Source: Micrococcus sp. EYE_212 (GTDB lineage: Bacteria > Actinomycetota > Actinomycetes > Actinomycetales > Micrococcaceae). Taken from it: a stretch of 64,000 nt of DNA. The stretch spans positions 1 to 64,000 of the forward strand of contig NZ_JAHXOZ010000003.1 in assembly GCF_023147585.1 (NCBI RefSeq). The letters are read 5' to 3'. Each line of letters begins with the position of its first letter. Position 1 is the stretch's first letter. This document shows, in pieces, positions 42,701 to 52,526 of this stretch. Made by a program: the position numbers and the translations under genes. The notes beneath the pieces were generated by a model. The model was not told the DNA's origin. It did no database searches and saw only the letters and a program-made list of their open reading frames with translations.

Positions 42701-42728
42701 GAGGGCCCGACCACGTGGTCGGGCCCTC
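42701..42728. terminator. Bidirectional palindromic terminator
   Basis: GAGGGCCCGACCAC (42701-42714) is followed immediately by its exact reverse complement (42715-42728), between convergent genes. Confidence 0.75.
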
Positions 42729-42748
42729 ATGGCGTGCGGGGGAGCGGA

Positions 42749-43096
42749 TCAGGCGTCGACGGCCTCGCCGCGGCTGGCGCGCAGCTTCTTCAGCTGGATC
42801 TCGAGGGTCTCCTCGAGCTCAGGGATGGAGCGGCGCTCGAGCAGCATGTCCCAGTGGCTGCGGACCGGCTTGCCCTCGGGCTCCGTCGGCTTCTCGCCGC
42901 TGACCAGGAAGGCCTCCTTGCCCGTCTTGGACGTCCAGGTGGCAGGCACGTCGGCCTCCACCGCGAAGGTGACGAACACCTGCTCGCCGTCCTCGGTGCG
43001 GTACTCCACACGCTGGCGGGCGGCGGGCTCGACGCCGGCCTCCGACTCCAGGGACTGGGCCCCCAGGCGCATGCCGCGCAGGCTGCGATCGCTCAC
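42749..43096 (-). CDS. rbpA: RNA polymerase-binding protein RbpA
   Basis: A 115-residue actinobacteria-specific transcription factor that stabilises the open complex with principal sigma factors. MSDRSLRGMRLGAQSLESEA is the N-terminal tail. The core has RVEYRTEDGEQVFVTFAVEA and VPATWTSKTGKEAFL. The C-terminal sigma-interaction domain has KPVRSHWDMLLERRSIPELE. No zinc-binding cysteines are present, as in mycobacteria and unlike Streptomyces RbpA. The GTG at 43096 has GAGGAGG upstream. Confidence 0.96.
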   Translation of the reverse strand: MSDRSLRGMRLGAQSLESEAGVEPAARQRVEYRTEDGEQVFVTFAVEADVPATWTSKTGKEAFLVSGEKPTEPEGKPVRSHWDMLLERRSIPELEETLEIQLKKLRASRGEAVDA

Positions 43097-43204
43097 GTTT
43101 CCTCCTCGTCAGGCCGCGCGGACTCCGCCCGTCTCGCGGGCGGAGGCGGCTGCGCGCGGCGGTCGTCTCTCCGATGGTGCAACCACCCAGTCTCCCACGA
43201 CATT

Positions 43205-43237
43205 CCCGGGCGGGCGGGCGGGGTCCGCCCGCCCGGG
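43205..43237 (-). terminator. Terminator after the SPFH gene
   Basis: CCCGGGCGGGCGG (43205-43217) pairs with CCGCCCGCCCGGG (43225-43237), just downstream of the minus-strand SPFH stop. Confidence 0.6.
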
Positions 43238-43250
43238 AGGCGGTGGGTGC

Positions 43251-44429
43251 TCAGCGCGGCGGCTGGGTCGTCCCGGCGGGGGCGGTGCCGGGCACGGGGC
43301 CGGGCTCGGTCGGCTCGTCGAGTCCCTGCGGCGTCGCCAGCGCCTCGTCGAGGGAGGTCTGGGGCATGTCGTCGGCCGTGACCGCGCCGCCGGTCATGGC
43401 CTCGAGCACGCCGCTCGAGCGCAGTGCCTCCACCGTGGTGGGGCGGGAGCCGCGCAGGGCGCGGCGGGTGCCGAGCGCCGCGTCCTCGCGCCCCGCCGCG
43501 GAGTCCGACGCGGGAGAGCCGCCCTCGTCTGCACCGGCCCCGTCCTGCCCGCCGGAGCGCCGCGCGCCGGGGCCGAACGCCTCCCCGAGGCCCTCGAGGG
43601 CGCGGGTCAGCTCGGCGGGGACGACGAACATGGTGTTCGACTGGCCCTCGGCGATCTTCGGCAGCTGCTGGAGGTACTGGTAGGCGAGCACCTCCGAGTC
43701 CGCCTGACCGCCGTGGATGGCGTCGAAGACCACCTCGATGGCCTCGGCCTCCGCGTTGGCCCGGAGCACGCGGGCCTGGGCGTCGCCCTCGGCGGCGAGG
43801 ATCTGCGCCTGGCGCTCGCCCTCGGCCGTGAGGATCTGGGCCTGCTTGGTGCCCTCGGCCGTGAGGATGGCCGCGCGGCGATCCCGTTCGGCGCGCATCT
43901 GCTTCTCCATGGAGTCCTGGATGGACAGGGGCGGATCGATCGCCTTGAGCTCCACGCGGGAGACACGCAGACCCCAGCGGGTCGTGGCGTCGTCGAGGAC
44001 GAGGCGCAGCTGCGAGTTGATCGAGTCGCGCGAGGTGAGCGCCTCCTCGAGGTTCATGCCGCCCACCACGTTGCGCAGCGTCGTGGTGGTCAGCTGCTCG
44101 ACGGCCTGGATGTAGTTGGCGATCTCGTAGGTGGCGGCCTTCGCGTCGGTGACCTGGAAGTAGACCACCGTGTCGATCGAGACCACGAGGTTGTCCTCGG
44201 TGATCACGGGCTGCGGCGGGAAGGAGACCACCTGCTCGCGCATGTCCACCTGGGGGAGCATGCGGTCGATGAACGGGATGATGAGCGTCAGCCCGGCGCC
44301 TGCGGTGCGCTGGTACTTGCCGAGCCGCTCGATGTTGGCCGTGCGGGCCTGGGGGATGATCTTGACCGAGCTGGCCAGGATCACCACCACGACGGCCGCA
44401 AGCACGACCAGGACGATCAGGATTTCCAT
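43251..44429 (-). CDS. SPFH/Band 7 (stomatin-like) membrane protein
   Basis: 392 residues. One N-terminal membrane helix (ILIVLVVLAAVVVVILASSV) is followed by the SPFH domain (about 25-200) with NIERLGKYQRTAGAGLTLII and DNLVVSIDTVVYFQVTDA. A coiled-coil Glu/Ala repeat follows (AILTAEGTKQAQILTAEGER). The C-terminal 110 residues are a disordered Gly/Ser/Ala tail. Such proteins form membrane-associated ring assemblies and pair with NfeD proteins. The partner lies immediately upstream on the same strand. Confidence 0.92.
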   Translation of the reverse strand: MEILIVLVVLAAVVVVILASSVKIIPQARTANIERLGKYQRTAGAGLTLIIPFIDRMLPQVDMREQVVSFPPQPVITEDNLVVSIDTVVYFQVTDAKAATYEIANYIQAVEQLTTTTLRNVVGGMNLEEALTSRDSINSQLRLVLDDATTRWGLRVSRVELKAIDPPLSIQDSMEKQMRAERDRRAAILTAEGTKQAQILTAEGERQAQILAAEGDAQARVLRANAEAEAIEVVFDAIHGGQADSEVLAYQYLQQLPKIAEGQSNTMFVVPAELTRALEGLGEAFGPGARRSGGQDGAGADEGGSPASDSAAGREDAALGTRRALRGSRPTTVEALRSSGVLEAMTGGAVTADDMPQTSLDEALATPQGLDEPTEPGPVPGTAPAGTTQPPR

Positions 44430-44496
44430 GGGGTCTTCCTCTGCGGTGGATGGTCGGGGGTGGTTCGGGAGGGCCGGCCGGGCGGAGCCGTGGCGG

Positions 44497-44973
44497 TCAG
44501 TCTCGGGCGGCGTCCCAGTCGATGCGCGGGACGGGGGCGACGATGAGCGTCGCTCCGTCCACGCGGAGGATCCGCACGTCCGTGCCGGGCTCGGCGTCCG
44601 GGGCGCCGGCGTCCACGCGCGCGGACCAGGTGTCGCCGTCCACGCCGATCAGCCCGGACTCGCGCGTGATGGCGGCGTCGGCGGTGAGGCGCCGGCCGGG
44701 GAGCGTGTCGAGGTAGGAGGCGGAGGCGGCGTCGTCGCCGTGCAGGCGGCGCAGCGCCGCGGGGCGGACGGCGGTCAGCATCAGGAGGGAGACGACGGCG
44801 AACAGCACGATCTGGACCCAGAGATCGGCGCCGGCGAGGGCGGCCACGCCCCCCGCGGCGGCGCCGGCGGCCAGCATGAGGAACAGCAGGTCCAGGGTGA
44901 GCACCTCGACGCCCGCCAGGACGAGGGCGAGCACGAGCCACAGCCATCCGGCGTTGGCCTCGATCCACTCCAT
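44497..44973 (-). CDS. NfeD-like membrane protein
   Basis: 158 residues. Three to four N-terminal membrane segments (WLWLVLALVLAGVEVLTLDL and onward) are followed by a C-terminal OB-fold of about 65 residues (GRRLTADAAITRESGLIGVD then GDTWSARVDAG). This is the short NfeD1b form without a ClpP-like protease domain, normally an operon partner of SPFH/stomatin genes, as here. GGAGGTG is just before the ATG at 44973. The reading frame is open far upstream as shadow of the divergent gene. Confidence 0.88.
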   Translation of the reverse strand: MEWIEANAGWLWLVLALVLAGVEVLTLDLLFLMLAAGAAAGGVAALAGADLWVQIVLFAVVSLLMLTAVRPAALRRLHGDDAASASYLDTLPGRRLTADAAITRESGLIGVDGDTWSARVDAGAPDAEPGTDVRILRVDGATLIVAPVPRIDWDAARD

Positions 44974-45164
44974 CCGACACCTCCGTGCTCGGGGGGTGAT
45001 CGGGCCGTGCCGGCCCGACGCTCTCCGTCGCGCGTGGCCTGCGCCACAGCGTCCCCTGCGCTCCATCCTGCCCGATGGAGGTCCGAATTCCCACCGACGC
45101 CGCCGGAGACCGGGGGAGAGTCGCACGGCCGGGCGCGGGAGAGGAGCCCGGGTCGACCGTCCGG

Positions 45165-45170
45165 TACTGT
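45165..45170 (+). promoter_or_regulatory. -10 hexamer TACTGT, leaderless spacing to fadH-like gene
   Basis: TACTGT ends 7 nt before the ATG at 45178, which has no ribosome-binding site. Confidence 0.5.
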
Positions 45171-45177
45171 GACCCGC

Positions 45178-47307
45178 ATGACAGTCGCCGCCCCCGCGCC
45201 CCCTCCCTCCCTCCTGCTCGAGCCGCTCACGGTCCGCGGAACGGCGCTGCCGAACCGCGTGGTGATGGGCTCGATGCACCTGGGCCTGGAGGACCGCCAC
45301 GAGGACCTGCCGCGGCTCGCGGCGTTCTACGCGGAGCGGGCACGCGGCGGCGTCGGGCTCATCGTCACCGGAGGAGTGGCGCCGGTGCCGGAGGGCGCCG
45401 TCACGTCCGGAGGCGGGGCCCTCGCCTCCGACGCGGACGCGGCCGCCCACCGCGTCGTCACGGACGCCGTGCACGCCGCGGGCGGGCGGATCCTCGTCCA
45501 GCTCCTGCACGCGGGCCGCTACGCCCCGACCTCGGAGCTCGTCTCGGCCTCCGCCACGCGCGCCCCGATCTCCCGGCTGACCGCGCGGGAGATGACCGCG
45601 GAGGACATCGCGGAGACGGTCGCCGCGTTCGAGCGCTCCGCCCGCCTGGCGCTGGAGGCCGGCTACGACGGCGTGGAGGTCATGGCCTCCGAGGGCTACC
45701 TCCTCAACCAGTTCCTCGCCCCCGCCACGAACCGGCGCGAGGACGAGTACGGGGGATCCGCCCTCAACCGGCGCCGCTTCCCGGCCGCGGTCGTCGCCGC
45801 GGTGCGGGCCGGTCTGGGGGAGCGCGGGCTGCTGTCCGTGCGGACTTCGCTCATCGACCTCGTGGCACAGGGCCAGGACCTCGAGGAGGTCCGGGACACC
45901 GCTCGCGCATTCGAGGCGGCCGGGGCGGACCTGCTCATGACGGGCATCGGCTGGCACGAGTCGCGCGTGCCCACGATCGTCACCTCCGTGCCGCGCGCCG
46001 CGTTCGTCCCGACGACGGCGGCCGTCAGGGACGCCGTCTCCATCCCGGTGATCGCGGCGAACCGGATCACGACGCCGGCCGATGCCGAGCAGATCCTCGC
46101 CTCCGGCGCCGCAGACCTCGTCGCCCTCGCCCGCCCGCTGCTGGCCGACCCGGCATGGGTGAGGAGCATCGGCTCGGACGACCCCGCCGACCTCACCCCC
46201 TGCATCGCGTGCAACCAGGCGTGCCTGGACCACGTGTTCACGGGGGAGCCCGTCAGCTGCCTCATGAACCCCCGGGCCGGCAGGGAGACCGACCCGCGCT
46301 ACGCCGTGCCGGTGCCGGTGGAGATCGGGCGGCGCCGCCGCGTCGCCGTGGTCGGCGCGGGGCCGGCGGGGCTGACGGCCGCGCACCGCGCGGCGCAGTT
46401 CGGCCATGAGGTCGTCCTCTACGACGCCCATGACGGCGTGGGCGGCCAGTTCCGCCTGGCGCGGCGGATCCCCGGCAAGGAGGAGTTCGCCCCGGCGCTC
46501 GAGCACCTCGCGGCACGGGCGCAGCAGGCGGGAGTCGAGATGCGTCTCGGCACACGGGTGAGTGGTACAACGCTCCTGACACCGGAGGGGGCGCCGGCCT
46601 TCGACGAGGTCCTGGTGACCACCGGCGTGCGGCCCCGGGAGATCGCTCTCCCGGGAGCGGGGCAGCCCGGTACCCCGTTCGTCCACCGCTACGAGGAGGT
46701 CATCGCGGGGCGCGTGGTCTGCGGGCCGCGGGTCGCGGTGATCGGCGCGGGAGGTGTCGGCGTGGACGTGGCCGAGTTCCTCGCCGCCGGGGGAGAACGG
46801 GCCGACGGCGAGCCCGAGTCCGTGGACCACTGGCGCGCGCGCTGGGGCGTGGCCGACGCGCCGGGAGTCCGCGGAGGGCTGGTGCGCCCGCGGCCGGAGG
46901 CGCCCGCCCGGGAGGTCGTGCTGCTCCAGCGCAGCCCCGGTCCCGTGGGTGCACGGCTGCGGCCGACCACCGGCTGGGTGCATCGCGCGGAGCTGCGCCG
47001 CCTCGGCGTCGAGGCGGTCAGCGGGGCGACCTACGAGCGTGTCGACGCGGAGGGGCTGCACGTCACGCTGCCGGCGTCCGAGCCGGGCCCGGGGGCCGAG
47101 GGCGTCGGGGGACGCGTGGCCCGCGTCCTGGACGTGACCGACGTCGTGGTGTGCGCGGGGCAGGAGCCCGTGGCCGAGCTGGCCGCCGAGCTCGTCGCCG
47201 CCGGCTACCCGGAGGCCGCGGTGCGCGTGGTGGGCGGCGCCCACGACGCGCGGGAGATCGACGCCTACCGCGCGATGGACCACGCCACGCGCGCCGTGCA
47301 GGGCTGA
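45178..47307 (+). CDS. fadH: 2,4-dienoyl-CoA reductase-like NADH:flavin oxidoreductase (FadH family)
   Basis: 709 residues with three parts. The old-yellow-enzyme FMN barrel (about 15-345) includes LLHAGRY, EGYLLNQFLAPATNRREDEY and GGS. A [4Fe-4S] site follows, Cys-x2-Cys-x3-Cys-x11-Cys in CIACNQACLDH and its sequel near 342-361. The FAD/NAD module has VAVVGAGPAGLTAAHRAAQF near 381 and VAVIGAGGVGVDVAEFLA near 519. This is the layout of E. coli FadH and trimethylamine dehydrogenase. It should reduce 2,4-dienoyl-CoA during oxidation of unsaturated fatty acids, which fits the beta-oxidation genes at 6.8-13.5 kb. Confidence 0.88.
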   Translation: MTVAAPAPPPSLLLEPLTVRGTALPNRVVMGSMHLGLEDRHEDLPRLAAFYAERARGGVGLIVTGGVAPVPEGAVTSGGGALASDADAAAHRVVTDAVHAAGGRILVQLLHAGRYAPTSELVSASATRAPISRLTAREMTAEDIAETVAAFERSARLALEAGYDGVEVMASEGYLLNQFLAPATNRREDEYGGSALNRRRFPAAVVAAVRAGLGERGLLSVRTSLIDLVAQGQDLEEVRDTARAFEAAGADLLMTGIGWHESRVPTIVTSVPRAAFVPTTAAVRDAVSIPVIAANRITTPADAEQILASGAADLVALARPLLADPAWVRSIGSDDPADLTPCIACNQACLDHVFTGEPVSCLMNPRAGRETDPRYAVPVPVEIGRRRRVAVVGAGPAGLTAAHRAAQFGHEVVLYDAHDGVGGQFRLARRIPGKEEFAPALEHLAARAQQAGVEMRLGTRVSGTTLLTPEGAPAFDEVLVTTGVRPREIALPGAGQPGTPFVHRYEEVIAGRVVCGPRVAVIGAGGVGVDVAEFLAAGGERADGEPESVDHWRARWGVADAPGVRGGLVRPRPEAPAREVVLLQRSPGPVGARLRPTTGWVHRAELRRLGVEAVSGATYERVDAEGLHVTLPASEPGPGAEGVGGRVARVLDVTDVVVCAGQEPVAELAAELVAAGYPEAAVRVVGGAHDAREIDAYRAMDHATRAVQG

Positions 47308-47391
47308 TGCCGGCGCCTCCCGCGCCTCGACCCTCCGGCCTGGCCTGCCGCGCGGCTCTGAGGTGACGGGCCCGCGGCGGGGGCTCTCGCC

Positions 47392-47397
47392 TACGAT
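47392..47397 (+). promoter_or_regulatory. -10 hexamer TACGAT, leaderless spacing to UvrA-like gene
   Basis: TACGAT ends 6 nt before the GTG at 47404. Confidence 0.5.
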
Positions 47398-47403
47398 GCC
47401 CCT

Positions 47404-49857
<2,454 letters not shown>

Positions 49858-49929
49858 TGGGCGTGCGCGTTATGTCAACCACACGGGTCGGGAGTCCGAC
49901 GCAGGGCCGAGGCGAGGTGAGCCCAGGCG

Positions 49930-50169
49930 TCAGCGCATGCCTGGGTACACGCTCACCCGGTGGCTCGTGAGCGAGAGGTAGAGGGCCCAGGCCCAGCCGA
50001 TGACGGTCCAGCCCAGCAGCAGGTTCACCCAGAACACGAGCCAGTGGTTGGCACGTCCGCGAGCAGCGGCCACGGCCCACGGGGCCAGGTAGCCGGCGGT
50101 GAGGATGGCCAGCACGATGGCCACGGTGGCGACGAACGGGCGGTCACGCTGATCGGTCACGAGAGTCAT
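49930..50169 (-). CDS. Superinfection-immunity family small membrane protein
   Basis: 79 residues with two membrane segments (FVATVAIVLAILTAGYLAPW and LVFWVNLLLGWTVIGWAWAL) joined by AVAAARGRANH. This layout, with the conserved LPWxxAxxRG...NLLLGWTxIGW pattern, is the Imm superinfection family. The family is named for the phage T4 Imm protein that blocks DNA injection of superinfecting phage. Most bacterial members are unstudied and may not confer immunity. The ATG at 50169 lies 6 nt after TAGACT, a leaderless arrangement. It is convergent with the UvrA-like gene. Confidence 0.75.
   Translation of the reverse strand: MTLVTDQRDRPFVATVAIVLAILTAGYLAPWAVAAARGRANHWLVFWVNLLLGWTVIGWAWALYLSLTSHRVSVYPGMR
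50076..50081. other. No element: internal to the small membrane protein gene
   Basis: This short stretch lies inside the superinfection-immunity-type gene and holds no separate signal; its promoter is at 50176-50181. Confidence 0.1.
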
Positions 50170-50175
50170 GCGGGC

Positions 50176-50181
50176 AGTCTA
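50176..50181 (-). promoter_or_regulatory. -10 hexamer TAGACT, leaderless spacing to small membrane protein gene
   Basis: On the minus strand TAGACT ends 6 nt before the ATG at 50169. Confidence 0.45.
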
Positions 50182-50262
50182 CGGACGCTCCGCGTCCTGG
50201 CGAGCGGCGACGCCGGGCGGATGCCACGAATGGCATACGCGGGCGGAGCCCCCGAAGAGCCG

Positions 50263-50276
50263 ATAATGGACATTAT
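50263..50276. repeat. AT-rich perfect palindrome beside a truncated gene
   Basis: ATAATG-GA-CATTAT is a perfect inverted repeat and is strikingly AT-rich for this genome. It lies directly before the point where similarity to the glutamate-synthase-like gene begins. It could be an operator, a recombinase core site or an insertion/deletion scar. Confidence 0.5.
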
Positions 50277-50740
50277 GTCATGTAACGCTCCTGGCGGGGT
50301 CCCCGGCGTCCATCGCCGCTGTCGGGTTCACGGAGGTCTACCGCATCTTCGCCGAGCGCGGCCTGACCGACCGCGTGACGTGGATCGCCTCGGGCAAGGT
50401 CGGCCTCCCCGACAACGCGATCGTGGCGTTCGCCCTCGGCGCGGACATGGTGCACGTCGCCCGCGAGGCGATGCTCGCCGTCGGCTGCATCCAGGCGCAG
50501 AAATGCCACACGGACACGTGCCCCACCGGCGTCGCGACGCAGAACCCGTGGCTCGCCCGCGGCGTGGTGCCCGAGGAGAAGTCCGAGCGTCCGGCTCGCT
50601 CCGTGCAGACCCTGCGCCGCGACCTGCTCAAGGCCTCCGAGGCCGCCGGCGTCCCCGACCCGGGCCTCCTCTCCCCCGGCGACGTGGTGCAGCACGCACC
50701 CCTGCCCGCCACGGACGAGGACGACACGGTCCGCCAGTGA
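50277..50740 (+). pseudogene. 5'-truncated FMN-binding glutamate-synthase-like gene
   Basis: In one frame from about 50290 the sequence reads LLAGSPASIAAVGFTEVYRI and continues VTWIASGKVGLPDNAIVAFA. The FMN-binding and cysteine-rich block AVGCIQAQKCHTDTCPTGVA follows near 50488-50547. This is the C-terminal quarter of FMN-dependent glutamate-synthase-family proteins, which are normally about 450-530 residues. The N-terminal domain and the rest of the FMN barrel are absent. Similarity stops abruptly a few codons after the AT-rich palindrome. The downstream end (PGLLSPGDVVQHAPLPATDE) also lacks the usual C-terminal GY/PGW segment. A GTG at 50375 could start a 121-residue peptide, but no functional unit is expected. 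Confidence 0.75.
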
Positions 50741-50840
50741 ACGCAGGGCGGACATCCTCCTGACACCGCTCGGCGCCGCCCCTGATCCTGTGGCGTCTCG
50801 CCGGCAGGGTCCCGACGCGGTGTGAGTTGTCCGCCCCGGA

Positions 50841-51485
50841 TCACGGGGCGGTGGTCCTCGAGGAGGGGGCCACGAGAGCGGCGACGGCGGCGGCCAGCGT
50901 CCGCGTCTCGTGCCAGAGCCCGTTCCTGAGCCGGGCGTGCACCGCCTGCTGGGTGACCTCCAGTGCGGCGGCCGCCTCCCGCTGGCTCGCGCCGGACTCG
51001 ACCAGACGCCCGGCCTCCTGTTGGGGCTCGGATCGCCGCTGCTCCAGGACGCCGAGCAGCTGGAGCGCGGCCTCGGCGGCGTCCTGCCGGCGCCGCGCCG
51101 AGGCGTCGCCGGCAGCCCCGTCCAGCTCCAGCGCGCACCGGCCCGTCGAGGCCGCCGCGCGGTGCAGGACCCGCTCGAGGACAGCCGCCTCCACCTCCCC
51201 GGCGCCCACGCCGCGATCCGGGTCAGGAGCTCCCGTGGAGGCGACGAGCCCGGCGACCCACGCGCCCGTCCGGATCACGGCGAGAACGAGCCCGACGGCC
51301 TCCACGGGATCCTCGAGGAGGCCCTCGACGACGCAGGGCAGCACGTCGTCCCGGACGGTGAACCGCGCCGGGCCGCGCTCCCCCGCGTGGTCGAGATTGT
51401 CGGCAGCGGCCAGGACGGCACACAGGCGCGACACGTCTCCGCGGTCGCGCGCGGGGTCTGCGGTGCGGAGCAGAACGTGGATCAC
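50841..51485 (-). CDS. SatD-like protein with C-terminal helix-turn-helix
   Basis: A 214-residue protein. The C-terminal 55 residues hold an HTH (SGASQREAAAALEVTQQAVH then ARLRNG), a sigma-70 region 4/LuxR-like fold. The N-terminal part (FTVRDDVLPCVVEGLLEDPV) resembles the SatD family seen in actinobacteria, a weak match from memory. It probably regulates the adjacent divergent membrane protein gene. The GTG at 51485 is 6 nt after a TACTGT hexamer, so the mRNA is probably leaderless. A small hairpin at 50832-50850 overlaps its 3' end. Confidence 0.55.
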   Translation of the reverse strand: MIHVLLRTADPARDRGDVSRLCAVLAAADNLDHAGERGPARFTVRDDVLPCVVEGLLEDPVEAVGLVLAVIRTGAWVAGLVASTGAPDPDRGVGAGEVEAAVLERVLHRAAASTGRCALELDGAAGDASARRRQDAAEAALQLLGVLEQRRSEPQQEAGRLVESGASQREAAAALEVTQQAVHARLRNGLWHETRTLAAAVAALVAPSSRTTAP

Positions 51486-51491
51486 GACCCC

Positions 51492-51497
51492 ACAGTA
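51492..51497 (-). promoter_or_regulatory. -10 hexamer TACTGT, leaderless spacing to SatD-like gene
   Basis: On the minus strand TACTGT ends 6 nt before the GTG at 51485. It is preceded by TTGTCATAGGGA, only partly like the mycobacterial PafBC-dependent promoter element. Confidence 0.45.
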
Positions 51498-51565
51498 TCC
51501 CTATGACAATCCTGACTCCTTGTTGCACGGCATCCGAGCCGAGCGTCGCGCGCGAGAATGGGTCC

Positions 51566-51964
51566 ATGAGATCCGACCGGCATGCCCCCGCCCCCGCCCG
51601 ACCGCTTCCCGCCGTGCTCGCCCTGGCCGCGGATGTCCTGCTGGTGAGCGTGTTCGCCGCGCTGGGTCAGGGTCAGCACGACACGGCGGCTGGACTCCCC
51701 CGCCTCCTGCAGACAGCCGGCCCGTTCCTGGTCGGCCTGATCGTGATGACGATCCTCACCGGCGGCCACCGCACGTGGGCCCGCACCTGGCCGCACGGCG
51801 TGCTGGTGTGGCTGGGAACGGTCGGCATCGGCATGGCGCTGCGGGTGCTGTGGGGCCTCGGTGGCGCCCCGCTGTCCTTCGTGATTGTCACCCTGCTCGT
51901 CCTCGGGGTGTTCCTGCTCGGCCGCCGCGCGCTCGCGCGGGTCCTCACCCGCCGCCGCCCCTGA
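51566..51964 (+). CDS. DUF3054 family membrane protein
   Basis: 132 residues with four membrane segments: LALAADVLLVSVFAALGQGQ, QTAGPFLVGLIVMTILTGG, a segment containing GVLVWLGTVGIGMALRVLWG, and PLSFVIVTLLVLGVFLLGRR. The layout and the HRTWARTWPHG loop fit DUF3054, an actinobacterial family of unknown function. The ATG at 51566 is 6 nt after GAGAAT, a poor -10, so the start mode is unclear. It is divergent from the SatD-like gene over 80 nt, which suggests shared control. Confidence 0.75.
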   Translation: MRSDRHAPAPARPLPAVLALAADVLLVSVFAALGQGQHDTAAGLPRLLQTAGPFLVGLIVMTILTGGHRTWARTWPHGVLVWLGTVGIGMALRVLWGLGGAPLSFVIVTLLVLGVFLLGRRALARVLTRRRP

Positions 51965-52071
51965 ACCGCAGCCGGGCGCCCAAACGGCCCCCGGGCACAG
52001 CTCAGCCGTAGGATCGGGGCACGACCCCGCGCTCTCGGCCCCGTCGGTCCGCCCCAAGGAAGGACGCCCCC

Positions 52072-52353
52072 ATGGTCACCGCCATCGTCATGATCACCAC
52101 CGACAAGTCCCGCATCCCCGAGACCGCCCAGGCGATCGCCGCCCTGGACGGCGTGAGCTCCGTCTACTCCGTGACCGGCGCGTGGGACCTCGTCGCCATG
52201 GTCAAGCTCAAGCGCTACGAGGACCTCGCGGACGTCATCGCCGATCAGCTCTCCAAGGTCGAGGGGATCACGGACACCGAGACCATGCTCGCGTTCCGGG
52301 CGTACTCCTCTGAGGATCTCGAGGAAGGGTGGGCGCTGGGGTTCGACGCCTGA
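52072..52353 (+). CDS. Stand-alone Lrp/AsnC ligand-binding (RAM) domain protein
   Basis: 93 residues consisting only of the alpha-beta RAM fold: TAIVMITTDKSRIPETAQAI, VSSVYSVTGAWDLVAMVKL and a C-terminal TDTETMLAFRAYS segment. The Lrp-type DNA-binding HTH is absent, so it is likely an amino-acid sensor or dimerisation partner rather than a repressor. AAGGA is about 11 nt before the ATG. It lies next to trpD in convergent orientation; a link to tryptophan sensing is only a suggestion. Confidence 0.88.
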   Translation: MVTAIVMITTDKSRIPETAQAIAALDGVSSVYSVTGAWDLVAMVKLKRYEDLADVIADQLSKVEGITDTETMLAFRAYSSEDLEEGWALGFDA

Positions 52354-52520
52354 GCGTCACGCCCATCTTCCTCCCGGCGCCGGTCGACGCCGCGTCCGCT
52401 GCCCGCAGGGTGGCCGCCCGCGCGGCGATCGCCGGCATGGTCCTGTTCATCACGGAGGAGGGCGCCGACGTCGGGATGTGCTCCCAGGCGCCCGGCGCCA
52501 CCCTGGCCCAGGGCGACTGA
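52329..52520 (+). CDS. Possible small protein overlapping the RAM-domain gene end
   Basis: 63 codons from a GTG at 52329, in a different frame from the RAM gene. From about 52361 nearly every third codon position is G or C, a coding-like signal beyond the end of the RAM gene. The peptide TPIFLPAPVDAASAARRVAA and IAGMVLFITEEGADVGMCSQ shows no motif I recognise. It has no good ribosome-binding site, so it might be a fragment of a lost gene rather than an expressed protein. Confidence 0.3.
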   Translation: MGAGVRRLSVTPIFLPAPVDAASAARRVAARAAIAGMVLFITEEGADVGMCSQAPGATLAQGD

Positions 52521-52526
52521 GGCCGT

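Noticed and set aside
51485-51520. PafBC-dependent promoter upstream of the SatD-like gene
   Set aside because: TTGTCA is present but only 6 nt from the -10; the mycobacterial element needs a longer fixed spacing.
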